DNA of 64,000 bases from Chloroflexota bacterium (GTDB lineage Bacteria; Chloroflexota; Dehalococcoidia; Lucifugimonadales; Lucifugimonadaceae): positions 92,298-156,297 of the forward strand of contig JABIFF010000017.1 in the NCBI GenBank assembly GCA_018650845.1, in the 5' to 3' direction. Under the pieces are notes generated by a model. It ran no database searches. It worked only from the letters and a program-made list of their open reading frames with translations, and was not told where the DNA came from. Below, piece by piece: positions 26,043 through 34,881 of this stretch. The stretch's first letter is position 1; every line of letters begins with the position of its first letter. The position numbers and the translations under genes were made by a program.

Positions 26043-27122
26043 ATGAACTTCTCACGACCTAACTTTGGTCTTCGAACGGGCACTGATTCTGGCGCCATGG
26101 CCGCTGTTTCAATCGCCAGAAATCCTGTTTCCAATCGATTCATCGCCGCAATGCTGGCGACCTTCGCAGCCCTACTCATTTCAGTACTTGGCTCTAGCCA
26201 ATGGGCGAGCGCAGATTCGGGAACGACTTCGCCCGATCCCGATCCGCCGCCAACCTCGACCTTGGGCGAACCACGATTCGTTACCGCAAAGCCGGGCGAT
26301 GAATCAGCAGCCGTTGCATGGGTGAAACCAGCCCCAGCAGATCCTGAAGTTGAAATCGATGGATACATCGTTACTGCGACCCCTTCTGGAATATCTGTCG
26401 AAACTGCCGGAGATGACACTCTCGTAATCGTCGAAGGGCTCGACAATGGCACCGAGTACACCTTCACAGTCGTTGCCTTCAACGAAGAAGGTTCTGGCAC
26501 AGTTTCTGCGCCGTCGAACCCGATAACTCCTGAATCCGGACTCGAACTCGACGAAGAGCAGCTCGAACGATTGCGTTTACACCTTCGCAAACTAGCTCAC
26601 GAAGCCCGTGAGCGTCTTGAGAAGGCGAAAGAACGTGCACGTGAGCAGCTTGAGAAGAACGAGACTCGCATCGGCGAATGGCTAGACAAGCAGCACGGAC
26701 GAGCTAACGATCACTTGAACAAAGTGACCGAAAAGGCAAACGAACAGAACGGTCGCCAAGCTGACAAAGCTCGCGATTGGTACGGCCGATTGCAGGATCA
26801 ACTCGCAAAGCAGCTTGAACGAGCCGAAGGCACAGAGCGTTACGAAGAACTTCGAGCACGCGCTGAGGCAAGACTGAACGAAGCTGGCGAAAAGCTTTCC
26901 GACCGACTTGAGAAGTCGCAAGAACAGACTGATCGACGAGTTTCCAAGGCCGAAGAGCAGACTGCCAAGCGAATCGATAAAGCTGAAACGAAAGCTGAAA
27001 ACTCACTCCGACGTACTGAGGAACGACTCACCAAAAACGTAGAGAAGATGACTGACAAGTTGCAAAACTTGCTTCACCGACTTCGCAACCTGTGGATCGA
27101 ACGAGCGGCTAACCAGAGCTAG
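26043..27122 (+). CDS. Secreted fibronectin-III protein with long charged helical tail
   Basis: Exported protein of 359 residues. An N-terminal hydrophobic segment (about 35-52) ends in SQWASA-type cleavage context. One fibronectin type III domain covers about residues 73-163 (PGDESAAVAWVKP, VSAPSNPITPES). The remaining 190 residues are a Glu/Lys/Arg/Ala-rich helix with heptad-like repeats such as EERLEKAKERAREQLEKN and QTDRRVSKAEEQTAKRIDKA, probably a coiled coil or a long single helix. GGAGGAGA lies upstream of ATG. A surface spacer or adhesion role is plausible, but no function is recognised. A perfect hairpin follows the gene. Confidence 0.75.
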   Translation: MNFSRPNFGLRTGTDSGAMAAVSIARNPVSNRFIAAMLATFAALLISVLGSSQWASADSGTTSPDPDPPPTSTLGEPRFVTAKPGDESAAVAWVKPAPADPEVEIDGYIVTATPSGISVETAGDDTLVIVEGLDNGTEYTFTVVAFNEEGSGTVSAPSNPITPESGLELDEEQLERLRLHLRKLAHEARERLEKAKERAREQLEKNETRIGEWLDKQHGRANDHLNKVTEKANEQNGRQADKARDWYGRLQDQLAKQLERAEGTERYEELRARAEARLNEAGEKLSDRLEKSQEQTDRRVSKAEEQTAKRIDKAETKAENSLRRTEERLTKNVEKMTDKLQNLLHRLRNLWIERAANQS

Positions 27123-27226
27123 GCCGAGGCTAGAGCTAAGTTCGTCCACGACAAATCAAAAGCTGGCGAATACCAGTTTCAAATTTCAAGGGCACACGGA
27201 CAGCCTCATGCCCCACGTGCCCCCAG

Positions 27227-27250
27227 GGCGGATGCCGTTTGGCATCCGCC
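27227..27250. terminator. Bidirectional hairpin terminator
   Basis: GGCGGATGCC (27227-27236), loop GTTT, then GGCATCCGCC (27241-27250): a perfect 10-bp stem between convergent genes. The downstream stretch TGCTTGTTTA is only weakly T-rich. Confidence 0.8.
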
Positions 27251-27266
27251 TGCTTGTTTAAGCTTT

Positions 27267-28529
27267 CTACCGGCTACGAAAATCGGGGATGTCTAGCGGT
27301 TCGCCGTTTCGGGCTACGTTCTCGATTGATATCGGGAAGATGCTGCTCCAAGTGACCGCGTCGTAAACGTCGATTGGTGGTGCGATTTCGCCTGCTACAG
27401 CTCGGGCGAAGTCGTACATAACAAAATAGTCACCACCACCATGACCTGCCTGAATCGCCTCTTCGCCAAGCTCTTTCCAGTACGGATGCTCGTACTTATC
27501 GCTCAAATCCCAAAGCGGCTGCCATTCGGGGTGAACTTCGTTCACGGGTCCGTTTGGTCGAGCCTTGTTCTCGTATCGGAAATTAGCAGGGCTCACACCC
27601 TTCGACACGCCATCGAGCCACACAAGCGGATCTTCGCCATCGAACCGACCCGACATGTACGCCCCGTTTGTGCCTTGAAGCGTGTGCAGAGCCATGTTGT
27701 GGGGTCGCGGGCTAGCTGAGTCCTTGCGCAAGCAAATAACTCGCCCTTGCTCGGTTTCGATCAACGTCGTTGCTGAATCGGTGAAGTCAGTCCAGGCTGA
27801 ATCCTGAGTATCGAAATGGCCTTCTGGAAGCACCGATCGTGCCCATTCTTGCCGGGCGGCAGATTTCGTGACGAACGTGGTTGTTCGTTTCAGGCGATCA
27901 CCCCGGTTAATTCCTAGCCACTGAGCAACTGGACCCAGCGAGTGAGTTGGATATCCGTTGCCGCGAGACGCCTGAGTATTCCCGGTACTCGTGCCTCCGG
28001 CAATGGCAGCACCGCCACCACGCCAAGTCCGAGAATAATCGGCATTGAACATCAGGTCACGGCAATCGTGAATATAAGCACCCTCGGCGTAGGTCAGATC
28101 ACCAAAAACGTTCTGATCAGCCATGTTCTTGATCATCATGGCTTCACGGCGATAGCAGTAGTTTTCGGCCATCATGTAAGTGAGACCTGTCTTTTCAACC
28201 GTTTCGACTAAAGCATGGCATTCGTCAAGCGTAGCGGCGGCAATTACTTCGGAAAGAACGTGCTTTCCGGCGTTCAGTGCGGTTAGTGCTTGGCCCGCGT
28301 GAAGCAGCATTGGCGTGGCGATAAATACAGCGTCGATTCCGGGATCTTCGACCATGTCTTCAAACTGAGCATAGGCCTTTAGCTCGGGTCGGCCTTCTGT
28401 CCACTGCGAACGAACTTGTTCTTCAGGATCGCAAATCGCTACCAGTTCGATCTGATCTTCCAACCCGCCAAGTACCTGATCAAACCGTGCGCCTCGGTTC
28501 CCGCCAGCCACTGCCAGTTTTATCGTCAT
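27267..28529 (-). CDS. Gfo/Idh/MocA-family oxidoreductase
   Basis: NAD(P)-dependent sugar or inositol-type dehydrogenase, 420 residues. N-terminal Rossmann start LAVAGGNRGARFD (about 4-16), then IDAVFIATPMLLHAGQALTALNAGKHVLSEV (about 74-104), where the Lys of GKHV is the usual catalytic-site residue in the E-K-P region, here SEV rather than CEKP. The C-terminal alpha/beta domain includes GNGYPTHSLGPVAQWLG with a probable catalytic His. It belongs to the longer GFO_IDH subgroup annotated on glycoside-related substrates. Upstream on this strand lies a methyltransferase gene 21 bases away, so they form one operon. Confidence 0.87.
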   Translation of the reverse strand: MTIKLAVAGGNRGARFDQVLGGLEDQIELVAICDPEEQVRSQWTEGRPELKAYAQFEDMVEDPGIDAVFIATPMLLHAGQALTALNAGKHVLSEVIAAATLDECHALVETVEKTGLTYMMAENYCYRREAMMIKNMADQNVFGDLTYAEGAYIHDCRDLMFNADYSRTWRGGGAAIAGGTSTGNTQASRGNGYPTHSLGPVAQWLGINRGDRLKRTTTFVTKSAARQEWARSVLPEGHFDTQDSAWTDFTDSATTLIETEQGRVICLRKDSASPRPHNMALHTLQGTNGAYMSGRFDGEDPLVWLDGVSKGVSPANFRYENKARPNGPVNEVHPEWQPLWDLSDKYEHPYWKELGEEAIQAGHGGGDYFVMYDFARAVAGEIAPPIDVYDAVTWSSIFPISIENVARNGEPLDIPDFRSR

Positions 28530-28550
28530 TCGAAATCCTGTCGCCTGTGA

Positions 28551-29399
28551 TTACTTCGCTACTGCCACTAGTGGATAAAACTCTGGCGAGCCATCATCGT
28601 TGCCGGCCGGCCATCCGCCTGGAGCATCCGACACTGTAAACCCTTCTGCTTCGATTAGCTTCACGAGTTCAGCTTTGGTGTGTTCGACAACGGTTTGCGA
28701 ATAGTTTGTAACTTCGTTTGTTTCCGAATCGACAACGTACCAACGCTTCACTGCCATTTGAACGTCGTCGTGCCAAAAACCTTCGTCGATCAGCATGTGG
28801 GGTCGGTCGCTGAACAACCCCGACTCTTGAGCGCTCCAAGATGGTGCAGTTTCGAAGTTGGCGCGAATAACTCCCGGTTCGTGTGGTTCGAGCATCAGCA
28901 TGCCGCCGGTGTTGAGCGCAGCACGTGTTTTTCTAGCGATCAGGCTGAGATCTTCAGCAGTAAACACGTTCATTTCGCCGAACAGCAGAATTGCCAGATC
29001 GTATCCAGTGCCAAATTCTGCGTTTCTGATGTCACCGTGAACGAAATCACTTGAGAGAGATTGTTCTTCGGTTTGCGATTGCGCCCATTCGATCGACGCT
29101 GGCGAGAAATCAATCCCGTACGTCGAATGACCACGTCGAGCAAAGTCCAACGAGTGAAGACCGGGACCACATGCAAGATCAAGCACTTTTAAGTCTTTTT
29201 CCAATCCGCCAGCGAGTCGTTCCAGCCAGTCGACCTGCCTGTGAACGACTTCAAAGCGCCTGCTAGCGGCGTTGTGATCCTGCGAGAGGTGTTCTTTCAG
29301 CATTCGCTTGCTGAAGTCGGGTTCATCCCACGGAATTTTCTCGCCTTCCTCCCACGGTTGCGGAGGATTTTGGCGATTCACGATGTCAGAAATTTTCAT
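28551..29399 (-). CDS. Class I SAM-dependent methyltransferase
   Basis: Predicted SAM methyltransferase of 282 residues. Motif I is LDLACGPGLHSLDFARRG (about 73-90), with motif II IDFSPASI and the post-motif DLAILLFGEMNVF. The N-terminal 45 residues (PPQPWEEGEKIPWDEPDFS) resemble the small-molecule methyltransferase subgroup seen in many Chloroflexota. Start ATG. It sits 21 bases ahead of the Gfo/Idh gene on the same strand, pointing to a shared pathway. Substrate unknown. Confidence 0.87.
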   Translation of the reverse strand: MKISDIVNRQNPPQPWEEGEKIPWDEPDFSKRMLKEHLSQDHNAASRRFEVVHRQVDWLERLAGGLEKDLKVLDLACGPGLHSLDFARRGHSTYGIDFSPASIEWAQSQTEEQSLSSDFVHGDIRNAEFGTGYDLAILLFGEMNVFTAEDLSLIARKTRAALNTGGMLMLEPHEPGVIRANFETAPSWSAQESGLFSDRPHMLIDEGFWHDDVQMAVKRWYVVDSETNEVTNYSQTVVEHTKAELVKLIEAEGFTVSDAPGGWPAGNDDGSPEFYPLVAVAK

Positions 29400-29454
29400 G
29401 CAGTGAATTTTGCCGTATTAACACCCGCATTGAATAGCCAGAAGTGACCAAAAG

Positions 29455-29488
29455 AAAAGCTCCAATCCAAAAATGGATTGGAGCTTTT
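29455..29488. terminator. Hairpin terminator
   Basis: AAAAGCTCCAATCC (29455-29468), loop AAAAAT, GGATTGGAGCTTTT (29475-29488): perfect 14-bp stem with T-runs on both strands. On the minus strand it would end transcription from the VOC gene at 29746-30135. Confidence 0.85.
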
Positions 29489-29535
29489 TATCAGTATTTG
29501 ACAGACGGTATTTCGAAAACAAAAACGGCCAATGT

Positions 29536-29666
29536 TGTCATCCTGAACTTGATTCAGGATCAACCTTCAACGCAGTTTCCAAATGGCGATTCGGCCATGA
29601 ACGATCTTGCCATCAAGACCAGTCGTCTCTTCTAACAAGATTCTGAATCAAGTTCAGAATGACAAC
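29536..29666. repeat. 131-bp element with inverted ends (copy 2)
   Basis: Starts TGTCATCCTGAACTTGATTC and ends GATTCTGAATCAAGTTCAGA, then ATGACA. It has the same length and end structure as 14776-14906, while the interior differs. Confidence 0.65.
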
Positions 29667-29725
29667 TGAGTGAGAACGTTCAGCGGAGCCATCCCCACGA
29701 ATCGGCCATCAACGACCGATCTCGC

Positions 29726-29745
29726 AGAGAACGTGCCACTGGCAC
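29726..29745 (-). repeat. Stop-abutting hairpin repeat
   Basis: Minus strand, immediately after the TAG of the VOC gene: GTGCC AGT GGCAC GTTCTCT. Same layout as after gyrB, the alcohol dehydrogenase and the cyclase. Confidence 0.6.
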
Positions 29746-30135
29746 CTATTGCCGGTGAATTAGTTCGATTCGGATATCGCCGGGGGCTGAAATAAACGCA
29801 ATCGATACGCCGCCGCCATTGTCGATCGGACCTTCTTTGTGCTCGGCACCCATGGCAACCAAGCGAGCGATGTCGCCATCCATGTCGTCAGTGTCGAATC
29901 CAAAGTGCTCAAGACCGTAGTGCGGGTTAGAGTCGGCTGGGCCGAGAGTCTCACCAGTTCGTTCGGATGAAATGTTGATCGCCAGACCGCCCTCGGTCTT
30001 AGTGACGATGAAACGGTCGCCAACAGGTCGAACATTGTCAGACATGATCTCGACGTTGAAAGCTTTGACGAACCAATCGGCTGTCTTCTTAGGGTCGCTG
30101 GACTTCAGGTGAATGTGGTTTACGTTGAACGGCAT
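29746..30135 (-). CDS. VOC-family (glyoxalase-like) protein
   Basis: Vicinal oxygen chelate fold protein of 129 residues. Two beta-alpha-beta-beta-beta halves are visible: NVNHIHLKSSDPKKTADWFVKAF at the N-terminus and YGLEHFGFDTDDMDGDIARL in the second half. Possible metal ligands are His8, His about 79 (EHFGF) and Glu about 123 (IRIELI). Members include glyoxalase I and dioxygenases. The gene stands alone between a GNAT gene on the other strand and a terminator. Substrate unknown. Confidence 0.87.
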   Translation of the reverse strand: MPFNVNHIHLKSSDPKKTADWFVKAFNVEIMSDNVRPVGDRFIVTKTEGGLAINISSERTGETLGPADSNPHYGLEHFGFDTDDMDGDIARLVAMGAEHKEGPIDNGGGVSIAFISAPGDIRIELIHRQ

Positions 30136-30334
30136 TTTTTTCTCGATCTAGATATACGTAAGAGTTGTTCGCGAATCGAATATTGGAAAATCGCCTGCCG
30201 AGGCTACGTTCAAAGGGCGCGCTCGTCAAACGAAATGAACGAATACCGTCCTGAAATAAACAATCGCTTGGGGGCGGCTATACTGCGCCCAGTGCCAACG
30301 CCCGATGTCCAAGTAACGATGAACGGAGGATCAG

Positions 30335-30802
30335 TTGCCAGAAACGCCAGATATCAACATACGTCCGATCAGGCAGGCCGACTCAGACGCCGTTCGTGCG
30401 CTCGATTCAAGTATTCAGGGCGCAGATCGATCAACAACGTGGGATACATATGTTGAACGGCTGCTATCGATCATCGAGCTCGACTGGCTGCAATATCCAC
30501 CGTGGGGCTGCTTTGTCGCCGAGAACGAATCGGGACTAGTGGGCTTTTTACTCGCCGAGCGTCAAACCACCGCATACGGACTTCCGCCGGGAGCACGAAT
30601 AGTTGCAATGGCCGTGGAACCGTCGCTGCGTCGAGCTGGAATTGGCAGAATGCTCGTTCAAGCTCTCGAATGGCAGGCTCGAAACGAGGGCATCAAGCAG
30701 ATTTACTCAGTGCTACTCGCGGAAGATGATCGAGACTCGAAATTCTTGGATTCTGCCGGCTTCAACGCTTCCGACTTGAAGATTTTCTCGAAACGGGTTT
30801 AG
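30335..30802 (+). CDS. GNAT acetyltransferase
   Basis: N-acetyltransferase of 155 residues, RimI-like. The core is ARIVAMAVEPSLRRAGIGRMLVQALEWQA (about 87-115), containing the R-R-x-G-I-G acetyl-CoA loop. The preceding WGCFVAENESGLVGFLLAE strand and the final FLDSAGF helix fit the fold. TTG 30335 is accepted because GGAGGA ends four bases before it; a short spacing. The region upstream (30136-30334) is about 200 bp with no other feature seen. Substrate unknown. Confidence 0.85.
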   Translation: MPETPDINIRPIRQADSDAVRALDSSIQGADRSTTWDTYVERLLSIIELDWLQYPPWGCFVAENESGLVGFLLAERQTTAYGLPPGARIVAMAVEPSLRRAGIGRMLVQALEWQARNEGIKQIYSVLLAEDDRDSKFLDSAGFNASDLKIFSKRV

Positions 30803-30826
30803 ATACTTCGCCCACGAAGCTGCCGA

Positions 30827-31648
30827 TTACTTCATCGCGTCCATAAGCTGCGAGTGGATTTCTGGCCAGCCAATTACTACGACCGATAACTCATCGTCTT
30901 TCGACCAATCGATCGGTTCACCTCGTTCGTCGGTAACGAGAATGCCCAGTTCTTGAGCGATCATCGCTCCTGCGGCGAAGTGCATCGGCTCGATGCCGTA
31001 GAACACGCCAGCTGGAAGCCTACCCAAGCACACGAGCGCAATTGGGTATGCCGCTGAAGCAAACGTGTTGATCTGGCTCACCAATGGAATCCAGTCCAAA
31101 TCGCCCGCTAGTCGTTGGCGCCACTCCTCAGGACCATCGACTTCGAGTCCGATTGCCGACTCGGATAGTTTTTTCTGAGGAGATGAGGCAGTAAACGGCT
31201 TGCCGTTACGAGTTACACCGCCACCTTTGGTCGCCGAGAGGCGTTCGCCTAAAGAAGGCAACGGCAGCGAGGCTGCAATGAGTTCGCCGCCGCGCCTGAG
31301 TGCGATATTCACTCCCCAGTGATCCATACCCATGCTGAACGGCACGGTTCCGCAAAGCGGATCGACTAACCAAGTCAGCGATTCGTCATCGGAAAGCTTT
31401 GTTTCACTCTCTTCAGAAAGTATTCGTCCCGGAGCACCGGCAGCTTGCAATGCCTGAAGAATCGCCTTGTCGGCAGCTAGATCAGCGTCGGTTACAAGCG
31501 CGTTTGGCGATTTATAGAACGTATCGAGCGCTTCTGAATCTTCGGCCCTAAAGCGTGCCAAAAGCACTTCGCTTGCCGATTCAGCTGCTGAATCGGCAGC
31601 ACTGAGTATCAGCTGAAGATTGAGATCGGATTGATTTGAGTCGTTCAA
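30827..31648 (-). CDS. Inositol monophosphatase-like protein with altered metal site
   Basis: IMPase/FBPase/CysQ-fold protein of 273 residues. The Glu pair is present in ILSEESET (about 77-84). The next metal motif, usually DPxDGT, reads DPLCGTVPF, so the second Asp is replaced by Cys. The C-terminal WDxAAG motif reads MHFAAGA, losing the third Asp. With two of the metal ligands changed, normal phosphatase activity is doubtful; it may bind substrate, use another metal or act on a different molecule. Start TTG 31648 is uncertain. The C69 peptidase gene follows upstream on the same strand. Confidence 0.75.
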   Translation of the reverse strand: MNDSNQSDLNLQLILSAADSAAESASEVLLARFRAEDSEALDTFYKSPNALVTDADLAADKAILQALQAAGAPGRILSEESETKLSDDESLTWLVDPLCGTVPFSMGMDHWGVNIALRRGGELIAASLPLPSLGERLSATKGGGVTRNGKPFTASSPQKKLSESAIGLEVDGPEEWRQRLAGDLDWIPLVSQINTFASAAYPIALVCLGRLPAGVFYGIEPMHFAAGAMIAQELGILVTDERGEPIDWSKDDELSVVVIGWPEIHSQLMDAMK

Positions 31649-31673
31649 CGAGTTCGGTCCGTAAATTAGAAAG

Positions 31674-33017
31674 TTATCCGACCGAAGTGGTGGCAGGAAT
31701 CATCGATTTTACTTTCGAAATGGCTCGTTGAGCGTTCTCCGCCATGTATTTCGTGAGCAATTCATTTGCCGCGCCATTCGCGCCATTTCCAATAAGATTG
31801 CGACCTTCAACGGCGATCTCGTTAGCCGATTCAAACAGCTCGTTTTGCAAAATACTCAGTTCAGAGCGTATTTCCGCTCGAACATCTGCCCCCGCCTGCA
31901 ATCCATGGTGCGTGAGCTTGTAGAAATCCCACCAAGGACTATCGCTGCTCGCCTCTTCACGGCCAATTCCAAGCGCACTCGGCAGTTCGCCTTCAATGAA
32001 GTTCGGCAGGAATACGGTCATGCAAGGTGAGTAGAGACCGGTCCAGTAGATCGGAAGTCGTTCGTCGGTAGCGCAAAGATCTGCAACGAGGCTCGCGGTT
32101 GAAGCCCCCGTCGTCTCGCCAGTTCGACGATGTAGGCAAATAGAAAGTTCTCCGGCTACATCGGCAACCTGATCTTCGTCTGGATTTTCTCCATCAGAAT
32201 GATCGGTCAAAACACTGATCATTGAACGCACGTCGAGTTGACCAGCCCCCAACCCCAGCATTGCGTCTGAGCGACACTGCCTTGCAAGTCCACTCGCTGA
32301 ATTCGCAGGATCGGCGAACTTATTGAACGCGAAACTATCGCCAAAGCCCATCTCAAATAGGCCATTGCGAGTGGCCACCGACTTTGCGCCGGGCGAAACA
32401 CGATCTGCGTCTTTGCCAATTTGGCCAACGTTAGAAATCGTTGTGACGCTGTCGACCTGATTCACAGCCCAATCGTGCCCAACGCACTCGACAACGTAAG
32501 CGGAAGTCGGATCGGCGATTAGATAAATATTGTCGTAAGTTCGAACCCCGGCATTGTTTGCGAATTTGCCTTGACCGAACTCCGAAACAAGCGAAGTAAT
32601 CACATCGACCGCTTCTTCGGCTGTTTTTGAACGCTCAAGACCGAGCCGCAACACTTCCATTCCAACAAGCTTCGGCTTTTTCACTTCAGGCAGCAGCGAT
32701 GGCAGTGCCTCGTTTCCGATTACTACCTGATGCTCGTTGAATCCATGCTCGTAGCCGGCGCACCAGTACGGCTTCGATCCAACGTGGCGGTATGTGTGCT
32801 CTGCCTGTGGAACATCGACGAACTGCGTGCCTGAGTTGCCACCTGCATGATCGGCAGAAGGAACGAGAATCAGCGGCTGTGCTTCGTCTTGAGGTCGGTC
32901 ACTGTTCTTCGCGAATACAGTGTTGCCGCCACTAGTAGCGCCACCGAGAGCGACCATCGTGTCGCACGATTCGTCCCAGTCGAGAGAGTAGGGAGGTTTG
33001 GTAGATCGGGTGTTCAA
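31674..33017 (-). CDS. C69-family dipeptidase / secernin-like
   Basis: N-terminal nucleophile hydrolase of the peptidase C69 family. CDTMVALGGATSGGNTVFAK contains the Cys that becomes the nucleophile, and KNSDRP follows as in the family. Central VECVGHDWAVNQVD and ISNVGQIGKD fit the secernin-like fold. TTG 33017 is chosen because GAAGGA lies seven bases upstream, giving 447 residues; an open frame continues to GTG 33056. In classic Ntn enzymes the nucleophile is exposed by processing; here about 17 residues precede it. No signal peptide is evident. It should cleave dipeptides or similar amides. Confidence 0.83.
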   Translation of the reverse strand: MNTRSTKPPYSLDWDESCDTMVALGGATSGGNTVFAKNSDRPQDEAQPLILVPSADHAGGNSGTQFVDVPQAEHTYRHVGSKPYWCAGYEHGFNEHQVVIGNEALPSLLPEVKKPKLVGMEVLRLGLERSKTAEEAVDVITSLVSEFGQGKFANNAGVRTYDNIYLIADPTSAYVVECVGHDWAVNQVDSVTTISNVGQIGKDADRVSPGAKSVATRNGLFEMGFGDSFAFNKFADPANSASGLARQCRSDAMLGLGAGQLDVRSMISVLTDHSDGENPDEDQVADVAGELSICLHRRTGETTGASTASLVADLCATDERLPIYWTGLYSPCMTVFLPNFIEGELPSALGIGREEASSDSPWWDFYKLTHHGLQAGADVRAEIRSELSILQNELFESANEIAVEGRNLIGNGANGAANELLTKYMAENAQRAISKVKSMIPATTSVG

Positions 33018-33199
33018 GTTACGTCCTTCGAAATTTCTCGGTCTTGCTTTCAGCACCGTTCAACTCAGCACGAGTTGCTAAAGCAGTTCAGGCGAATCTT
33101 ACATGCCCCCTTCACGAAGAATCACAGCTTCCACATACGCCCACACATATCTTGAACGTATCAACTTCGAGTCGAAATCACATCTCACGAGGTACTCAA

Positions 33200-33610
33200 A
33201 TGACTCTGGCTACTATCAAGTACGGAATCGTCCGAAACACCAACCTTGAATTCGATAACGCTGTCGAAGCGGTAACTGCTGCGTTGGCAGAAGAGGGGTT
33301 TGGAATCCTCACTCAGATCGATGTTCAAGCGACACTCAAGAAGAAACTCGATATCGATCGTCCAAAGTACCTGATACTCGGTGCCTGCAACCCGAATCTT
33401 GCTAACAACGTACTCAATGCCGAGCCGTGGGCGGGACTGCTTTTACCGTGCAACGTAGTTGTTCAGGAAATCGATGACGGAACCCAAATTGCGTTCATGG
33501 ACCCTGAGGTAATTCAGCGAGAAACAGGCAATTCAGAGGTGTTCGACACTGCATGCGACGCCAAAGAACGGCTAATTCGGGTCGCAAATAGTCTTCCCGG
33601 TAGCGATTAG
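33200..33610 (+). CDS. DUF302-domain protein
   Basis: Protein of 136 residues carrying one DUF302 domain (PF03625): FDNAVEAVTAALAEEGFGILTQIDVQATLKKKL, then YLILGACNPNLANNVLNAEP and LLLPCNVVVQE, where the Cys-Asn pairs are conserved in the family. GAGG lies seven bases before ATG 33200; the frame extends upstream to 33044 but that overlaps the C69 gene. DUF302 genes often lie close to sulfur or heme-related oxidoreductases, and here an SQR-like flavoprotein begins 90 bases downstream. A role as a small partner or sulfur carrier is inference. Confidence 0.85.
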   Translation: MTLATIKYGIVRNTNLEFDNAVEAVTAALAEEGFGILTQIDVQATLKKKLDIDRPKYLILGACNPNLANNVLNAEPWAGLLLPCNVVVQEIDDGTQIAFMDPEVIQRETGNSEVFDTACDAKERLIRVANSLPGSD

Positions 33611-33700
33611 CCTCACAGATGCCCCAAGAAAAGCGGTAAGCTTTCGCCCCGCGGTCAAATTTTTGTCTTGATCGCGTAAGGATCTCGGGGGCAGACATAA

Positions 33701-34849
33701 ATGGCCGGTAGCAAAGTTCTCGTTCTTGGTGGTGGTTTCGGGGGAGTGCAAGCTGCGATCAGCGCACGTGCATCGCTCGATGCTTCACATGAAGTAACAA
33801 TCGTCGATCGAAATAGGGTTCCTCACCTCTGTGGAATGAACCCACTGCTTATCGTTGGCGAACGAGATACCGATAAAACCGGACGTTCGCTCGGCCGACT
33901 CGCAAACCGCGGAATCAAGTTCGTTGAAGCGAACATCGATTCGATCGATACAACTGGCCAAAAAGTCGAGACATCCGCTGGAACACTCGACTACGACTAT
34001 CTCGTTATTGCGCTCGGTGCTGCCTACGATTGGGACGCCGTACCCGGAGCCAAAGACGCCTACTCGTTCTACGATTTCGACTACGCCCGCCACTTGCGAC
34101 GTCGGCTAAGCCGACTCAAGCGAGGCAAGATCGTTCTCGCCGCTTCGAAGCCACCGTACAAGTGCCCGCCAGCTCCTCTCGAAACCGCCATGATCATCAA
34201 CTGGTGGGCTAGGAAAAAGGGCATACGAAAAGATCTCGATATTTCTGTGTACATTCCTGAACCCGGCCCGCTGGGAGTTGCAGGAAAAGAGGCATCGATG
34301 GGAGTTCGAGCCGCTCTCGATCAGCGCGGAATAGAACTCGTTACTGGCGCTGGTGTGACGGAAGTTTCGGCAAACGGACGAGAAGCATCATTTGCCGATG
34401 GATCATCGACCACTGCCGACATCATCGCTACGGTCCCAGTTCACAAGATGCCCGACATCGTTGCAGCATCTGGCGTTTCAAACGGTAAGCCATGGGTTCC
34501 TGTGAACAAGACGAATCTCGAAACTGCAACATCGAACGTATTTGCCATTGGCGATGTGAACGTTGTTCCTTCGGGCGATTTCGCCATTCCTAAGGCCGGT
34601 GTGTTTGCCGCAGGTCAGGGAACGAAGGTCGGCGAAGTGATTGCTAGCCGAATTAACGAATCGGACGAGCCAGAACCGTACGACGGTATCGGGTTCTGCT
34701 ACATGGCTTACTCGGGTGGACGTTCTGCCACGGTTGGTGGAGAGTTCCTTGCAGAGGGCGGACCGCAGACTATCTTGACCGATCCCACGGTTTCAGGAAT
34801 GAAGAGCAAGGATCGCTTCGAACGTGACTGGCGCAGCTTCAAAATCTAG
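33701..34849 (+). CDS. FAD-dependent oxidoreductase of the sulfide:quinone reductase type
   Basis: Two-dinucleotide-binding-domain flavoprotein of 382 residues. FAD-binding start VLVLGGGFGGVQAA (about 6-19), YLVIALGAAYDW (about 100-111), and the C-terminal FAIGDVNVVPSGDF FAD loop. Cys in PPYKCPPAPLE (about 154) matches the redox Cys of sulfide:quinone reductase and flavocytochrome c sulfide dehydrogenase. The late GFCYMAYSGGRSATVG resembles the FCSD C-terminal region. It would oxidise sulfide or a related donor and pass electrons to quinone. ATG 33701 has GGGGG upstream. With DUF302 before and a NIPSNAP-like protein after, this looks like a three-gene unit. Confidence 0.82.
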   Translation: MAGSKVLVLGGGFGGVQAAISARASLDASHEVTIVDRNRVPHLCGMNPLLIVGERDTDKTGRSLGRLANRGIKFVEANIDSIDTTGQKVETSAGTLDYDYLVIALGAAYDWDAVPGAKDAYSFYDFDYARHLRRRLSRLKRGKIVLAASKPPYKCPPAPLETAMIINWWARKKGIRKDLDISVYIPEPGPLGVAGKEASMGVRAALDQRGIELVTGAGVTEVSANGREASFADGSSTTADIIATVPVHKMPDIVAASGVSNGKPWVPVNKTNLETATSNVFAIGDVNVVPSGDFAIPKAGVFAAGQGTKVGEVIASRINESDEPEPYDGIGFCYMAYSGGRSATVGGEFLAEGGPQTILTDPTVSGMKSKDRFERDWRSFKI

Positions 34850-34881
34850 AAGCTAGCTTCGTTTTCAGGAGTATCAAAATA

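Noticed and set aside
25955..26590. 211-residue minus-strand ORF opposite the FN3 protein
   Set aside because: Low-complexity Ser/Pro/Val-rich shadow of the secreted gene, with no own start signal.
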